Below, piece by piece: positions 11,231 through 23,454 of a DNA stretch of 64,000 nt; the first letter of the stretch is position 1; the number at the start of each line of letters is the position of its first letter. The translations under genes and the position numbers were made by a program. The stretch lies in NCBI GenBank assembly GCA_050084985.1, contig JBITNC010000001.1, positions 25,544,001-25,608,000 on the forward strand, written 5' to 3'. This DNA comes from Nageia nagi (lineage: Eukaryota > Pinophyta). A model generated the notes under the pieces. The model saw only the letters and a program-made list of their open reading frames with translations, was not told the DNA's origin and searched no databases.

Positions 11231-12760
11231 TTTCAACAAAATCCTTTACCTGACACAACTGGTGCACACATGGCTCAACCTGCACCTACAAACTTTCCTT
11301 CTTGGAATAATAGTCATCCATTGGTAGTTCCTACTAATTCCATAGCTATTCCCCATGTAGCATTTAAAGTTTTTCCTAAGTATGATGGGTAAGGAAAAAT
11401 ATATTATGAACACTATCAGGATGTATCCCTCCTGGTATCAAGTTTTGATATCACTGATGAAAGTGTCATGACTAGGTTGTTATGACATTCTTTTGAAGGA
11501 AAAGTAGTAGAATGGTTTAGAACTTTGACCCCTTAGTATATAATATATAGGGATATTTGTGTCAAGATTTAATCAAAATATTTGCTAAAGATGGTGATGA
11601 TAGTAACTTTTTGAGTCTTATAACATGTATTAAAAGATACCCCCATGAGTATGTGGGTGATTTCAATATAAGATTTGAGAAAATTTGGAATTCCATTCTA
11701 GTAAGGATCATACCAACCAATGTTTAAGCCTTGGTATACTATAGGAAAGCATTTCACCTAGATCTAAATGTGTTAATTGTTATATCTAAGGATAGTTTCC
11801 TAGATATTTATCAGATAGCCAAAACTATTGAATATACCTTGGTGTCTTATGGAAAAATGCAACCAAGATCCATTATACCTTTATTTGCTAATTTAACTCT
11901 AAAGAAAGAATCATTACAGATTCATCATTCAAGAGTGATAGTTTTACCACCCCATCCTCCTAAACCTATTATTTAGGACCAAGTATCAATACTCCTAGCT
12001 CTTACATCAACAAATACAAGTACTGGTTCAAACTCATAAGAGGATGAAATGATAATGCAATTGGAGATAACTATTAGGAACCTGACAAATAACCTCACTT
12101 TGCAAGAGAGGTAGAATTAAGGATACAATTTTAGTATCAGCCAAGATTCCATCCTAGAAGTAATCAACCAGAGAAATCTTCTGCTCTCAAAGCTATAGAT
12201 AATGCAATCATGACTAGTTATGTAGAAAGTGATTCTTTGAGAGTTACAGAATGGTGTCCTTATTTTGCTCCATATTTTATAAACTCTTATGTGATCTATC
12301 AACACCAATACTTGGGCTTACATTATTACCAAATGGTAAAACTTGAATTAGATCCTACAATAGATGTTACCATGGTGAATTTTTGGATTTTGAGTTATGC
12401 TAGAGAATAGTCAAATTTATACAAATTAGAACTTCTACATCAATAACCCCATAATAGACCTAAGTCACTCAGCAAAATCAACCATCCATTCCAATTCAAC
12501 CTAATTCTAAGAGATCCAAGGATCCTACATTCCAACCACTAAATCTAGTAAATCAACTTCTAAACTGTGCATGTCAAATTCCTCAAGGTTCGGGTAATGT
12601 TTTGCCTGCTACAAGAAACCCTGCTCAGATTGGAAATGATGTACTAAAAAGAAATAGACCTGCTTCAATATATCCTTTCATAACTAAACATCATAAGGAG
12701 AAGGCTACTTAACAATTCAGATCTTATTAGCTTGCTAAAATAAGTAAGTCAATCTCTTAT
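11231..12760 (+). pseudogene. Gypsy A gag, decayed
   Basis: Capsid-like region that would form the virus-like particle. Readable parts are a core start at about 11370 (FPKYDG), LVSSFDITDESVMTRLL (about 11430), EGKVVEWFRTLTP (about 11497), then YVGDFNIRFEKIWNSI (about 11650) and an 81-codon open stretch at 11731-11976 (YYRKAFHLDLNV, ending in Pro-rich sequence). These follow the order of the plant retrotransposon gag domain. A less clear C-terminal part continues to about 12760. In-frame TAG/TAA codons and frame changes interrupt it. Confidence 0.7.
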
Positions 12761-13420
12761 GTTCCATACAATATAGTGGAAGAATTGAAAAGAACACCTT
12801 CTAAAATGACTCTGTTTGTTGCATTGAGAATACCTGGTCAAATTAACCTTTTGTAAGAAGCTTTAAAGCTAAATAATAGTAAGAAAAGGACTAATGAGGA
12901 CAATGTAGTATTTGTAAATTTTGATAATGTCCATCTAGCTCCAATAGGTATGAGAATACCTCCACCTTTTTATCTATCCCGTAGATTAGAAGGTTGTATA
13001 GTTAACAATTGTATGACTGATACTGGAGCTATTGCTACTATCATTCCAAAGCTATTGTAGATGAGATAAAATTGTATATAACTTGATGCATTGATGGAGT
13101 GATACAACTAGACTCTTCCACTATTGATATAATTGGTAGTGTCAAAGGAGTTACCATAACTCTGAATACATTCCCTAATATTTGTGTTATTCAAGATATT
13201 GTTATAGTTGATCTTCCATTTTTATTTAGAATCTACTTGTATGGAGAATTTACTGCCAAGTTAGGAGGATATTTAGCTTTAGATTACACACACCTCCTAC
13301 TTCCTTTCAAGAATAATCATGTCAAAGTTCCAAATCAGGGTACCAAGAATGTTCATCTAATGAAGATCATTGAACAAAACTATATGAATGACCATGAGTA
13401 AGTAGAGATCTTTGAAAGGG
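12761..13420 (+). pseudogene. Gypsy A protease region, decayed
   Basis: Aspartic protease that would cut the gag-pol polyprotein. The active-site motif reads CMTDTGAIATIIP near 13010-13045, with Asp-Thr-Gly intact. A lead-in resembling the conserved pre-protease segment of related elements (EALKLNNSKK) lies at about 12860. The C-terminal half is an open stretch at 13099-13401 with VIVDLPFLF and KLGGYLALD, positions where related polyproteins have a conserved VVDLP...TLGG pair. Stops near 13055 and 13080 separate the two halves. Confidence 0.7.
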
Positions 13421-13572
13421 ATCCACTCATGGAATTACTACTAACTACTAAGATACTTTCAAAAAATGACCTTAATTATCATGTCATTGATGTTGGCATG
13501 GGTAATTATTGATTATATAAGAATGTTCAACCAATTTTAGTTTTAGCTGAATAGGAAAATGAAGTATGGATA

Positions 13573-14028
13573 ATGTTCTTTGATGGGGCTAGATGCAAAC
13601 ATGGTTGCAGTGTTGGTGTTATTTTTAAGTCACCTAAGGGACATATGAAAAGGTTTTCATTTAGATTCACATGTAATTGCACCAATAATGCTATTGAATA
13701 TGAAGCTCTCTATTTAGGGCTATTTAAAGCTATTAGAATGAGTATCAAATGGCTAGTAGTCCATGGGGATTCCAAGTTGGTTATTAATCAAGTCAAAGAT
13801 AAAATCAGTGCAAGGCATCATTATTTGAAAACTTATAGAAATAGGGTATGGGATTTGTTAGAATCTTTCCTAGATATTAATTTTATCCCTATTCCTAGGA
13901 AGTTCAATCAAATTGTTAATGCATTTGCTAGAAAAAGGGCATGTTTTAATCCTGCTCATCTCAAAAGAGGTACCTATGGAGTCAAAGTTTTGTATAGGCC
14001 ATCTATACATGATACTACAAATTTTTAG
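13573..14028 (+). pseudogene. Gypsy A archaeal-type RNase H, upstream of RT
   Basis: An open stretch of 151 codons that is nearly a whole RVT_3-type RNase H. It starts MFFDGARCKHG (first catalytic Asp, residue 4), continues with NNAIEYEALYLGL (Glu) and VVHGDSKLVINQVK (Asp), and ends FNQIVNAFA, where the fourth acid is Asn instead of Asp, a G-to-A type change. It would degrade RNA in RNA-DNA hybrids during reverse transcription. It lies between protease and RT, not after the ordinary RNase H as in B1 and B2. The frame is open throughout, so the domain is the best preserved in this element. Confidence 0.85.
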
Positions 14029-14289
14029 CAAGTCTTTGACTCTGATGATCATATTATGAATTTTTTGATTGATGAAACAATAGCTCACACCTTTGGTGTC
14101 ACAAAACTCCCTTATTATTTATAAGAATCAAATGTTATTCAATTGAAAAATAATGTTATATCTAAAGGTTTACTTTATTTTGAATGGTTATTTGACTCTA
14201 AAGACATCAAGAGGTCCAAAATGCTAGCTATTCAAAAGGAAAGTCATGTGGAGTTAAAACTTTAACCCAAAAAAGGGATAAAGGTTAGA
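14029..14289 (+). pseudogene. Gypsy A linker between aRNH and RT
   Basis: Coding-like connector with readable pieces HIMNFLIDETIAHTFGV and SKGLLYFEWLF, broken by TAG and TAA codons. It matches the position of the linker that joins these two domains in related polyproteins. No independent function is visible. Confidence 0.5.
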
Positions 14290-15215
14290 TCAAAATGCAT
14301 CAAGGAAGAAAAGGAAATGCTACTTCAGATTTACCATGAGTTCACCAAGGTAATTGCATGGAATTATGCTCATCCAAATACTTATGATAAGAATGTGATC
14401 CAACAAACCATTGAGCTTATGCCATATGCAAAACCAAAAGGCAAAAGTAGAGGCCTATAAACCTAAGAATAGAATAAACCATGAAACAAGAGTTGCTTAA
14501 GCTCTTAGATGCTAAAATAATTTATTCTATTAAGCACTCTACTACTTGGTCCTAGTAAGAAAGAAGAATGGAGAAATTAGACTGTGTGGATTTCAGGAAT
14601 CTAAATCAAGTGTTCCTAAAAGATAAGTGTCCTCCTCCTCCTATGGAACAAATCCTGCAAACAGTAGCCAAAGCATGTTGCTTTTCTATGATTGATGGCT
14701 TTTCAAGATTCAATCAAATCTGGGTAAATGATGAGGATCAATATAAAACTACATTTGCAACTAAGTGGGGAACATTTGCATTTTAGATAATGCCTTTAGG
14801 TCTCTCCAATGCTAGGGCTATATTTTAGAGAGCTATGGACCATGCCTTTGATGAGTTGATCAACAAAATTATCCTGGTCTATTCAGATGATATTATTGTG
14901 TTTTCTAAAATTAGAAAGGATCACATACACCACCTCATTCAAGTTTTTGGGAAATGTATGCAATTTGGGATTTCCATTCATCCCAAAAAATCTATTTTTA
15001 TGGTAAACCAGGGAAAATTGCTTGGTCACATTATTTTTGGAAAAAGGATAGTAATTGATCCTAACAAGGTCAAAGATATTGAGACATTGCTTTTACCCTC
15101 AAATAAGAAGGCCCTACAATCCTTCCTTGGTCAAATCAATTTTGTTAGGAAATTTATTAGTGATTTTTTTGAGATTATTTCTCCAATCACAACAATGATA
15201 AAGAAATATGCTTGA
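14290..15215 (+). pseudogene. Gypsy A reverse transcriptase, decayed
   Basis: RNA-dependent DNA polymerase of the element. Motifs in order: IYHEFTKVIAWNYAHPNTYD (about 14330), CVDFRNLNQVFLKDKCPPPP (frame from 14568), FSMIDGFSRFNQI, KTTFATKWGTFAF (ends in TAG at 14784), MPLGLSNARA, then VYSDDIIVFSK with the catalytic box YSDD at 14880-14891, and LGHIIFGK and QSFLGQINFVRKF. The usual first residue pair is YLDD or YVDD, so Ser is unusual but both Asp are kept. Several stops and at least one frame change precede 14568; the last part (14835-15215) is open. Confidence 0.85.
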
Positions 15216-15835
15216 TTATCTTGGTTAAAAGAAGCAAAACAAACTTTTGAAAACATCAAGAGAGCAATAATAGAAGCTCCAATTCTAAAAAATCCAAAAA
15301 TTTGTAAGGATTTCATTATGTATGCTTATGGAGCTAAGAAAAGCATTATGGCCATTTTGGCACAAAAGGATGATAAAAAAGAAGAACATCCTATAGCCTT
15401 TCATAGTCAAACACTACATCAACATCAAAAAGGTACTCATTCATTGAAAAGAAAGTGTTTTATATTATGAGAGGGTTAAAAAATTTTAAGCATATGTGTT
15501 TTATAATAAAATTATGGTATACACCATTCAACCTGATGTAAGAAATTATGTTATCTAAGGAGAATTAGGTGAGGGAAAGTTGGTTGGATTACAAGGATAA
15601 TGGAGTATGATGTTGAAATTAAACCAACGAAGCTTATTAGAGGAAGATATCTTTGTGAAAACATAACAGAGTTAGCACACATGATTGCTTTTATTAAGTA
15701 TGAAGAGCATGTTAATCATGAGAGTGATTGGATAAAGCAATATATAATTTATTTTAGAACTGGACAATGCCCTAAATATTTTAATAATTTTAGAGAAAAG
15801 ATTCATGTTGTAAGCATTGAAATTCATAATAATTG
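15216..15835 (+). pseudogene. Gypsy A RNase H and connector, decayed
   Basis: Ordinary gypsy RNase H following RT. Readable text includes AKQTFENIKRAIIEAPIL, KDFIMYAYGAKKSIMAILAQKDD and HPIAFHSQTLH. The position of the first catalytic Asp appears to be Tyr or Gly (YAYGA), so the domain is probably inactive apart from its stops. From 15600 an open stretch reads EYDVEIKPTKLIRGRYLCE, the connector that leads into integrase in this family. Confidence 0.7.
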
Positions 15836-16990
15836 ATGACCATCTCTATAAGAAATTTTTTGATTAAACCTTGTTGAGATGTGTAGCTCAAGATGAAGCC
15901 TAGAGAATTCTATATGAGTTTCACTATGGATTCTCTAGAGGACATTATAATGGTCCAAGTAATACAACATAGATATTACAAATAGGCTATTATTGGCCCA
16001 TTATGTTTCAAGATTCTTTCAAAGTAGTTTGAGAATGTGATAAGTGTAGCAAGTATATGGGTAAGAGAAGACAAGTTGCTATGCCTCTGAAACCTATGGT
16101 TGTTGAAGAACCTTTCCAATAATGGGGTTTATAATTCATTGGTGTTATTAATCCAAACTCTTCAACAAGTCACAAGTTTATCCTAACTGCAAAAAATTGC
16201 TTTACAATATGGTCTGAAGCTATGTTGTGTAAAAGTGCAGATTAAGAGGGAGTTATGGAGATGATAAAGAGATTAATCACTCATTTTGGTATCCCACAAA
16301 CCATCATATTAGATAATGGCTCAACATTCATTAGGGCTAATTTATCAAATTTTATCACAAAGTACATGATCTATTAGCTATTCTCTTCAAACTATTACTC
16401 ATAAGGGAACGAGTTGGTTGAATAGATAAATAAAAACTTAACCCAGATTATCAAAAGAACTATTGAAGGGAATCCCAGGTAGTGCAACATAAAGTTAGAC
16501 TTAGCATTATGGGTTGATAGAATCAACATCAAGTTAGATATCAAAATATCACCCTATGCATTAGTTTATGGTAAGAGACCAGTGCTACCTATTCATCTAG
16601 AGTTACCTACACTGAAAATCCTATAGGAGTTAGAAAATTATGACCTTGAGCCATTACAAGTTAGATTTAATCAATTGATCAAGCTAGAAGAAGACATAAA
16701 TAAATCTTATCAATATTTTTATCATAGACAAAAGATTGTTAAAAGGTGGTTCAACAAAAAAAAGTCTTCTCGAGTGAAGTTTGAAGTTAGAGATATAGTC
16801 CTAAAATGGGACAAGGAAAGAGCAAAGCTCAAAAGACACCAAAAATTTGATTCCTTATGGAGCAAGCCTTATATCATCATTTATGCCTTGTAGAACAATG
16901 TGTTTAGACTATAGGATATTTTTGGATCTTGAGACCTACCTATACCAATTAATGGAATCCATATCAAACATTACCCGGTAATTGGGTGAT
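15836..16990 (+). pseudogene. Gypsy A integrase, decayed
   Basis: Zinc-binding N-terminus near 15900-16070 (FHYGFSRGHYNGPSN, IGYYWPIMFQ, CDKCSKYMGKRRQ), core near 16120-16450 (FIGVIN, HKFILTAKNCFT, HFGIPQTIILDNGSTFIR, then NELVE), and C-terminal region to about 16990 (ALVYGKRPVLPIHLELPTL, FDSLWSKPYIII, PINGIHIKHYPV). A TAA stands at the position of the first catalytic Asp, the second Asp (LDNGS) is kept, and the third acid lies beside a TAG. Many stops are of the CAG-to-TAG and CAA-to-TAA type. The final PINGIHIKHY motif marks the usual end of pol. Confidence 0.8.
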
Positions 16991-17469
16991 TTCATAACAC
17001 TCGCTAAGTTTGTATAATGTAAATAGTCCTTTTTATTAATAATGTTTCTTTTCAAAGAAAAATGTATATATTATGTTTTCCATCAATGCACTTCCCAAGG
17101 AGTTAGATAGCTATTAATGTTTACATTTACTAGGCATGGTGGCAATTTAATCTGACAGCCAAAAAATGTCTTGTTAAAGGATTGGCATTTAAAACAAGAT
17201 TTTCTCATGAAAACTTCCAACCTGCACCTTAACTTCCAATTTAAAATTAGTTTGGTTGAGTCTAATGCCATCCCACCTATCAAGTCTAACACAACACTTT
17301 GCATAAACCCTAACATTTTTAATACATTAATGACCATTAATAGGTGATTTGAAATCCCCAAATAAATAAAATATAGTCCTAATTCTATCATTCCTCAGTT
17401 AGCAAATTTTAGAGCTCAAGTCCTCAAGCATTTGTAGAGCATTATATTATTTTCAAGTGCTTCTATTGC
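16991..17469 (+). other. Gap after gypsy A integrase
   Basis: Stretch between the end of pol and the next coding-like region. No clear open frame on the element's sense strand and no repeat was seen. The 102-codon minus-strand open frame at 17083-17391 has no recognisable motif and is probably chance. Confidence 0.4.
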
Positions 17470-20400
17470 TAAGAAGTGAGTGAATTGGAGGATTATTTTA
17501 TGATACAGTTGAAGGGGAGCTTGATGTTTACTAGAGATGCTAAGAAATTACTAAGTATAATGCCAAAACTAGAGCAAACTATGGTCATTTCAGGGGAGGG
17601 AGCTGAGGAACTATAAAAATACATGAATAATACTTGGAGAATGCTCTCAGAGTGAACTAGATAGAGATGGGGGTTTTGAGTCATATGGATACCTGGCATG
17701 TAGATGCAGAAAGGACATTGTTGCAACATGAGAGGCCAGAGGTTGTTGGTAAGGGGAAAATAAAGTCAACATGAAATTATATGATGATTAATTAGGGCAT
17801 GGCATCCTTTGTGCCATATGAGTCATTTACCTTCTTAGAGCTCCTAACATCCATCGTATTGAGGCATAGCCCATAGGTCTACATCATTAAAGAATATAAG
17901 GAGCAAAAGAAGGGTGAGGAAGAATTAGAATATCATCTAGATACATTCTTAGATTACTCCCCTATTGTGATGTCAATGCACTTGTAGTTCTAGCTGATTA
18001 GAGCTTCCATGTTAAAAAGCAAATTAATTTGAAGAAGAAAAAGTGGTAATTTTATAATAATGAGGATGAAATGATCAAAACTAGATTGATATTGCATTAT
18101 TTGAGAAATCCTAGGATAGAGAAGTCCTACAAGCTCTAGTAGTGATCCTAGGATGTGTGACCCAAATTGAAGTTGATGAGGCCATGGTCAGGATGGCTTA
18201 CAACATGGTTGATGGTTTGGTATGTTATAAATTTATTACCTTATTATCAAATGAGATTAGAAAGAATCTTTTTAATATCAAAAAGGAAGATTTTAGGCAT
18301 TCTTCTAATTTATGATGGTTGATAGTCCACACAAATATGCAATCCATGGTAGAGGGAGGATTATCTATAGTGCCAGTAACCTCCTCCATAGTATCTATAA
18401 CAATCAACATGAGGGTGACTATGCTCACAAATGTTCATGGATCTTATTATGAGTTCATGGAGAAATGTTTTGCACTGATCATGAAGATTTTCATCAAGAG
18501 AGCTACACATAGGCTACATCAAATTATTTGGGAAGAGCTACAAGGTGGAAACAAAATTAGAGACTAGTATTTTTGAAGGACATGACTATTATTTTAAGGT
18601 ATGGGTATTTTGAGACTCCCTTCTTGTACCCAAGTTTATTACCCCATATTTGTATTCTTTAGAGATGGGTAGACAAATAAGTGCTATAGAGACTAGATAT
18701 GGGTTGGGCGGTAATTTCAAGCTCATAATTAAAATGTTGACTGTGGTGGGTAGTTTTACATTGATAGAAGTATATTGTAAAGAAGAATTATCAAATTTTA
18801 TAGTTTATAATTTTAAGTTAGAAAAGTTAGAGGACCAATGGATGTATGAACCCATAGGGGAATGTATAAAAATTATGTAAGCAAATAAAAAATGCTCAAT
18901 GTTCAGTCATAAAGCCCAAACCCATGTTGAATATTTTGCAAATTATACTAAACAAGTAGCTAAGGCCTCTTGAGATTGAGAATTTAGCATTTTGGATAAG
19001 GCATAGATGGCCTTATAAGGTTTGAAAAGGTATAAGACTATGGGAAACTAGAAGGTAATAGTTTACGTTGGCCCTAGATGTGATTTTCCAATTACAGGAT
19101 GAGTTTGGATGGAACCCTAATAAAAATGAATATTTTACAAAGTATATATTTGAATATACCACCAAAGTGGTACATGTTGAAAATAAGCCTTTTGGTGAAT
19201 TTAAACATGACCAATACTAGCATGCACAGTATCAATAAGACCCGCTACCAAATAAGGGACAACCCTTACCACCCAATTTTCAAGGCAAGACATCACAAGA
19301 TGATCAACCATTGGTGCAATAAGAAAAAGAGCTCAAGGACTTTAAGAGAAGAAAAAATGAAGAAGGGTCAAGGTAAAAGTAGGACCAAGGAAGAGAAAAG
19401 AGAATCTAGTGGAAACAACTACTACTTTGGGGAGTCTTACCCCAAGAAATAAAAAGAATTAAGTTAGTAATCAAAGAACCAAATGATGGACAATAGACCC
19501 TTGAGAAAAAGTAGCCTACAAAGAAGACACCTATGCCCATGTAATTCCTAATTCCATATCTATGGGTGTAAGAAGAAGAGCCAGAGCTAAGCATAATAGA
19601 TACAAAAATCTTATATGCTGAGACCCATAAACCCCAAAGCATGGACATAGTAGTATTTTAAGATGCACAAGATGAAGTTGGGGATGAAGTGCAATAAGGG
19701 GAGATGATGTTCTTGGAGGAGGTGCAACAATAGTAGTAGGAGGAGAAGTAGGTATAGATGGTGATGATGATGATCCCAATACAATAAAGAATTCAACCCA
19801 ATGGATAAGGCAAAAGAGAAAGAAGAAACTGCTACCTATTATGGAAACAACAAAAGAGATGCCTACTCCAAAAACACTCACCTCAAATTTCTAAGGAAGG
19901 TACATCTCAACATTCTTTAATTTCTTATTTAACTACCTCAAGAGAGGAAATACAAATTATTTTTTCTAATTAAGTAGTAGAGCCCATTGATTGAACAATA
20001 TTTATTAATAAACCCCCTGTACTTTTGAAGCAACAAGCTAGACTATTGAGTAGAGTTATAAACATAAGAGATATTATAATTACACAAATTCCCTTCAAGG
20101 ATTGGTAATTAGATAAAACCCCTACCATAATTGTATATGTAAAGATGCAAGTGCCTCGGTAGTTGATCAGTATAAGTTTTTGGTAAATACTTCCTTGGTA
20201 GCTAGAAAAAGTCTCCAATCTATGTAGAATAATATAGAAAAATTAAATAAAAATATTGATCAGCTATGGAGACTACTCATAAAAAGATAAAGTGATGGCC
20301 AATTATAGAATCAAAATAAATAATTGATTAAAAAATTGGCCAAGAAAAAAGTTTACATGATAAGAGCCTACAGAAGACTAATATAGAGCTAGAGAAATCA

Positions 20401-21235
20401 AAGAAATAAATTAAGAGCTTAAGAAGACTATGATAGCTAATAAATTTTAAATGATGATAGAGTAAAGCTATTGCAGATTATTAAAGATTATAAGAAAACT
20501 TAGTGGAGTAAATTGGAGAAAAAATGGTTAGCCTATCTAAACTATTTTATTTAAAAAATGAAGTAGAATAGGTTGTACTTTTATATGATGCTCAGAATGC
20601 ACTCCAAAAATTGGCCCTAAAAGCCCCAAGAGAAAAAATTTTAGAAATGCAGAGTTGGCTCAAGGTTCTAATAGAAAAGGATCTAGCCATTGTAAATCTA
20701 AGGCCAAGATAGATGATTCTAAGAATAATAAATGATATTTGTGATTTAAAGAATTTGGCATTAGCCTTGGACCTGGAGAGAGGTCAAATAAAGATGGAGA
20801 TAAGCTTCATACATAAGTATTTTAATTCTTTGATTAAATTAAAGGATCCCAAATTATGGGAGGATTTAGATGTACAAAGTAGTGCTAATAAATGGGTGGC
20901 AAATACTAAATCATTCTTAGAATAAGATGCAATAATAAACTTGTTTGAGAAGCAACTCTCAGATTTGCAAGAGATAAATGAGTGAGCTTAGGAGGTAGTT
21001 GCAAGATTTTTGAATGCTAGTAGACTTAAGAATGTCCTAACATGATTTACCACAAATATTATAAAGTTTCAAGCATGCCACATCCTATCACTAGTAGACA
21101 ATAAATATCTCTTGGATCTATACAAGAAGCTTCAATCCTTACTACCTAAAGAGTTGATTCTTTAGAATTAGGCCCCATAAAAAGATACAACTAGTTAGGC
21201 AAGTGGTAGTGGTCAATAAGGGTTCTATTTTCTAG
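17470..21235 (+). pseudogene. Gypsy A extra 3' coding-like region, unknown
   Basis: Sense-strand region downstream of integrase that reads as a long broken open frame, or more than one. Readable parts: MFTRDAKKLLSIMPKLEQTM (17524), MASFVPYESFTFLELLTSIV (about 17796), VDEAMVRMAYNMVDGLVCYK (about 18175), open frames 18319-18567 and 18650-18880, DEFGWNPNKNEYFTKYIFEY (about 19100), a Lys/Glu/Gln-rich part near 19300-19500, and a coiled-coil-like C-terminal part near 20200-21150 that includes an open stretch at 20713-20925. Many breaks are TAG/TAA/TGA where Gln, Arg or Trp would fit. I see no known domain, zinc knuckle, signal peptide or clear membrane segment. It could be an element-specific accessory ORF or captured sequence. 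Confidence 0.5.
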
Positions 21236-21268
21236 TAGGTTGAAGACCCTAAAGAGCCACCAAAATAT

Positions 21269-23129
21269 TTTTATTCTTGTATAATTACACTCTAAAAGGG
21301 TAATATTCTTTAAATTCGTTATTCTTTCATTTATTCCTTTTCCCAATAAAACCTTTTCTGTAATTCTCGCTTCTTATTCCCTTTTCTTTAATTTGTAAAT
21401 ACTTGTACAAAATTCAATCCTAAGTTTACATTATATATACTTAGTCTTAAGATTCTTTTATTATATGTGCTCTTAGTCAAGATGTGGTTTTGTTCAGGGA
21501 ATTTTTGGGTTATGTTTGTACTACTAAGTCTTAGTCAATAAAATGTTATTCAAAAATGCCATTTTGTTATAAGGCTGGTGATGTTCATACATAATTGAAT
21601 AAGCCATATCCAAGAGATATTTATAATTCATAGGCTAAAAAGTGTCCATTTTCTAAAATTAGCTAAGTCATTTTCAAGATTTGTCAAGGTCTAGTTTGGG
21701 CCCTATCTTGAATCCAAAACTTAAGTTTCAATCTTGTATAGTTTTGGGGTTATTTCCAGGCCCTATTGTACATAGTTGTCAATTTAGGATTAACTCATGT
21801 AGAGGGAAATATTTTCACATGAGTCAAGTGAAATAAGGTTTATAAAAATCCAATGGTGACATCATACTTTTTGGTGGAAATCAGTGGGATCTAAATGGGT
21901 TAGTTTGTAGATGGTCCTGATAGTTCTTCAAGGCAAGAGATGTTGACAACTCTATATTCAATGGATTGCACCAATTTTTAGCAATGAATTCACACTTTTC
22001 AAGAATAATCAATGGGTGATAAGTTCCACATGTATTTGGCAAACCCCATCAAGGCATAACAATACCCACCATAGACTAGTAAACATTGTAAGAGAAGGTG
22101 AACACTAGGGTCCACTCGATCAAGAGTGTGTGACCCTTGGGACTCTTATAATGTGTTGAATGCAACTCATTTACATGGGTAGAAATATTTTACTCTTAGG
22201 TTAGAATGGTACATATTCCTTCACCCTTACAGTGATTGCAACCTAGAGCTACAGAGTAGAAATATTTAATGGTTGTAGAGAGTTAGGTGGTCACCAACTT
22301 TCCAGATAAATTGATTGTAATTATTAAAATGGTGGAACATACCTCATAAATGCAATATCAATTACAAATTCACCATGTTCAAAGACAAAAGTGATGGATT
22401 GTGGCTAGATTGGTACATAGAGTGAAGGTCTACAAATTCCCAAGCATCGGCATTGATTCAGGACCATGCTATATAATTAGTTACAATTGTAGATTATCCT
22501 TTGTGTGCTATAAATGTTTAAGTTTTTATTGTTCTTAGTCAAAGAGGTAGTTGTAGTATTTAATGGTGGAAAACCACCCATTGTAAATAAAACATTATAA
22601 ATAGTATACTTTTAGAATTCTAAAAGGTTGAACATTTTAGAAAAGTTGCCCATTGTAAAAAGGGTTTTCATATATGATAATGCAATACTATGATATTTTG
22701 CCCTCTACATTTTGTAGTTGTTATCTTGTTTTGTAATCATTATATATGAAGCATTGTTTGAAAATGTTTCTATGTATTAAAATTGTAATACCCAAAGAGT
22801 AAGGTAGTTATTCTATTCTCAATCTTGACCGTGGATTACTGCCTATGTAGTGATACATAGGCTAACTAGTTTAGTTCGCTTTTCATGATTATTTGCTTTC
22901 CTTGTTTAGTAATTTAGGTTTTGATCTCTTTCTTGTTACTCTTTTCCTCTTTTATCTCTTACTTTTGACCTTTTTCATACATAATAATGAACCTACAACC
23001 AAAAGATTGAGTAGAAAACCCCATGCATGCACTATCCCACCACTTTTTGCTCATTCAAGAACCCTGCTATTATCAAGAAATGGAGAACTTGCCAAACCAA
23101 ACCTTTAGGTTACATTATACTGATCAATA
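21269..23129 (+). repeat. Gypsy A 3' LTR
   Basis: 1861 bp, matching 9158-10882. The first bases are TT where the 5' copy has TG, and it ends GATCAATA. It contains an extra block of about 145 bp at 21354-21497 relative to the 5' LTR. No convincing polypurine tract is visible immediately upstream, which may reflect decay. The 21268/21269 boundary rests on alignment with the 5' LTR. Confidence 0.85.
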
Positions 23130-23134
23130 AGAAG

Positions 23135-23454
23135 TATCTACATGGTATCTATAATTTAAATGTTTGGGTTTTGAATTCCATGATATACATGTACACAAAA
23201 TGTGGAAGAATACACAAGGTCCAATAATTATTTGACAAGATGCAAAATTGATTTTTGAAAAAAATCCTTAAGACATGTACACAAAATATGAAAGGAGACA
23301 CTAGCCTGGGAATTATTTGACAAGATGCATGATGAAAACATAATTTCATGCTCTATAATCATCCCAACATATGCATAAAATGGGTCTTCAAAAAAAGCCT
23401 TAAGACATGTATGTGAAATATGGAAAAATGTACCTCATCCTTTTGCTAGCAACC
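23135..23454 (+). pseudogene. PPR gene debris, continuation of locus 1
   Basis: Resumes the PPR-derived sequence cut by gypsy A. It reads NLNVWVLNSMIYMYTKCGRIHKVQ followed, after a stop, by LFDKMQ, which is one repeat of the PLS type; a second, more decayed LFDKMHDENIIS copy follows near 23310. The same text occurs uninterrupted at 31640-31800. Confidence 0.75.

Larger units (their letters stand above)
9158..23129 (+). mobile_element. Gypsy A, 14-kb LTR retrotransposon, degenerate
   Basis: A 13972-bp element with LTRs at 9158-10882 and 21269-23129 and an imperfect target duplication GGAAG (9153-9157) / AGAAG (23130-23134). The empty-site reading across this junction is supported by a related, uninterrupted sequence near 31640, where the same flanking text is continuous. 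Internal order is gag, protease, archaeal-type RNase H, RT, RNase H, integrase, then about 4 kb with a further coding-like region. All frames are broken. It is nested in PPR debris inside the T block. Confidence 0.85.

Noticed and set aside
19531-19881. Minus-strand frame with many Pro/Ser/His residues in the gypsy A 3' region
   Set aside because: Antisense of a Gly/Glu/Asp-rich sense reading with regular triplets; low-complexity shadow.
17470-21235. Env-like gene as an explanation for the gypsy A 3' region
   Set aside because: No signal peptide, glycoprotein cysteine pattern or clear transmembrane segment can be read, so I do not call it env-like.
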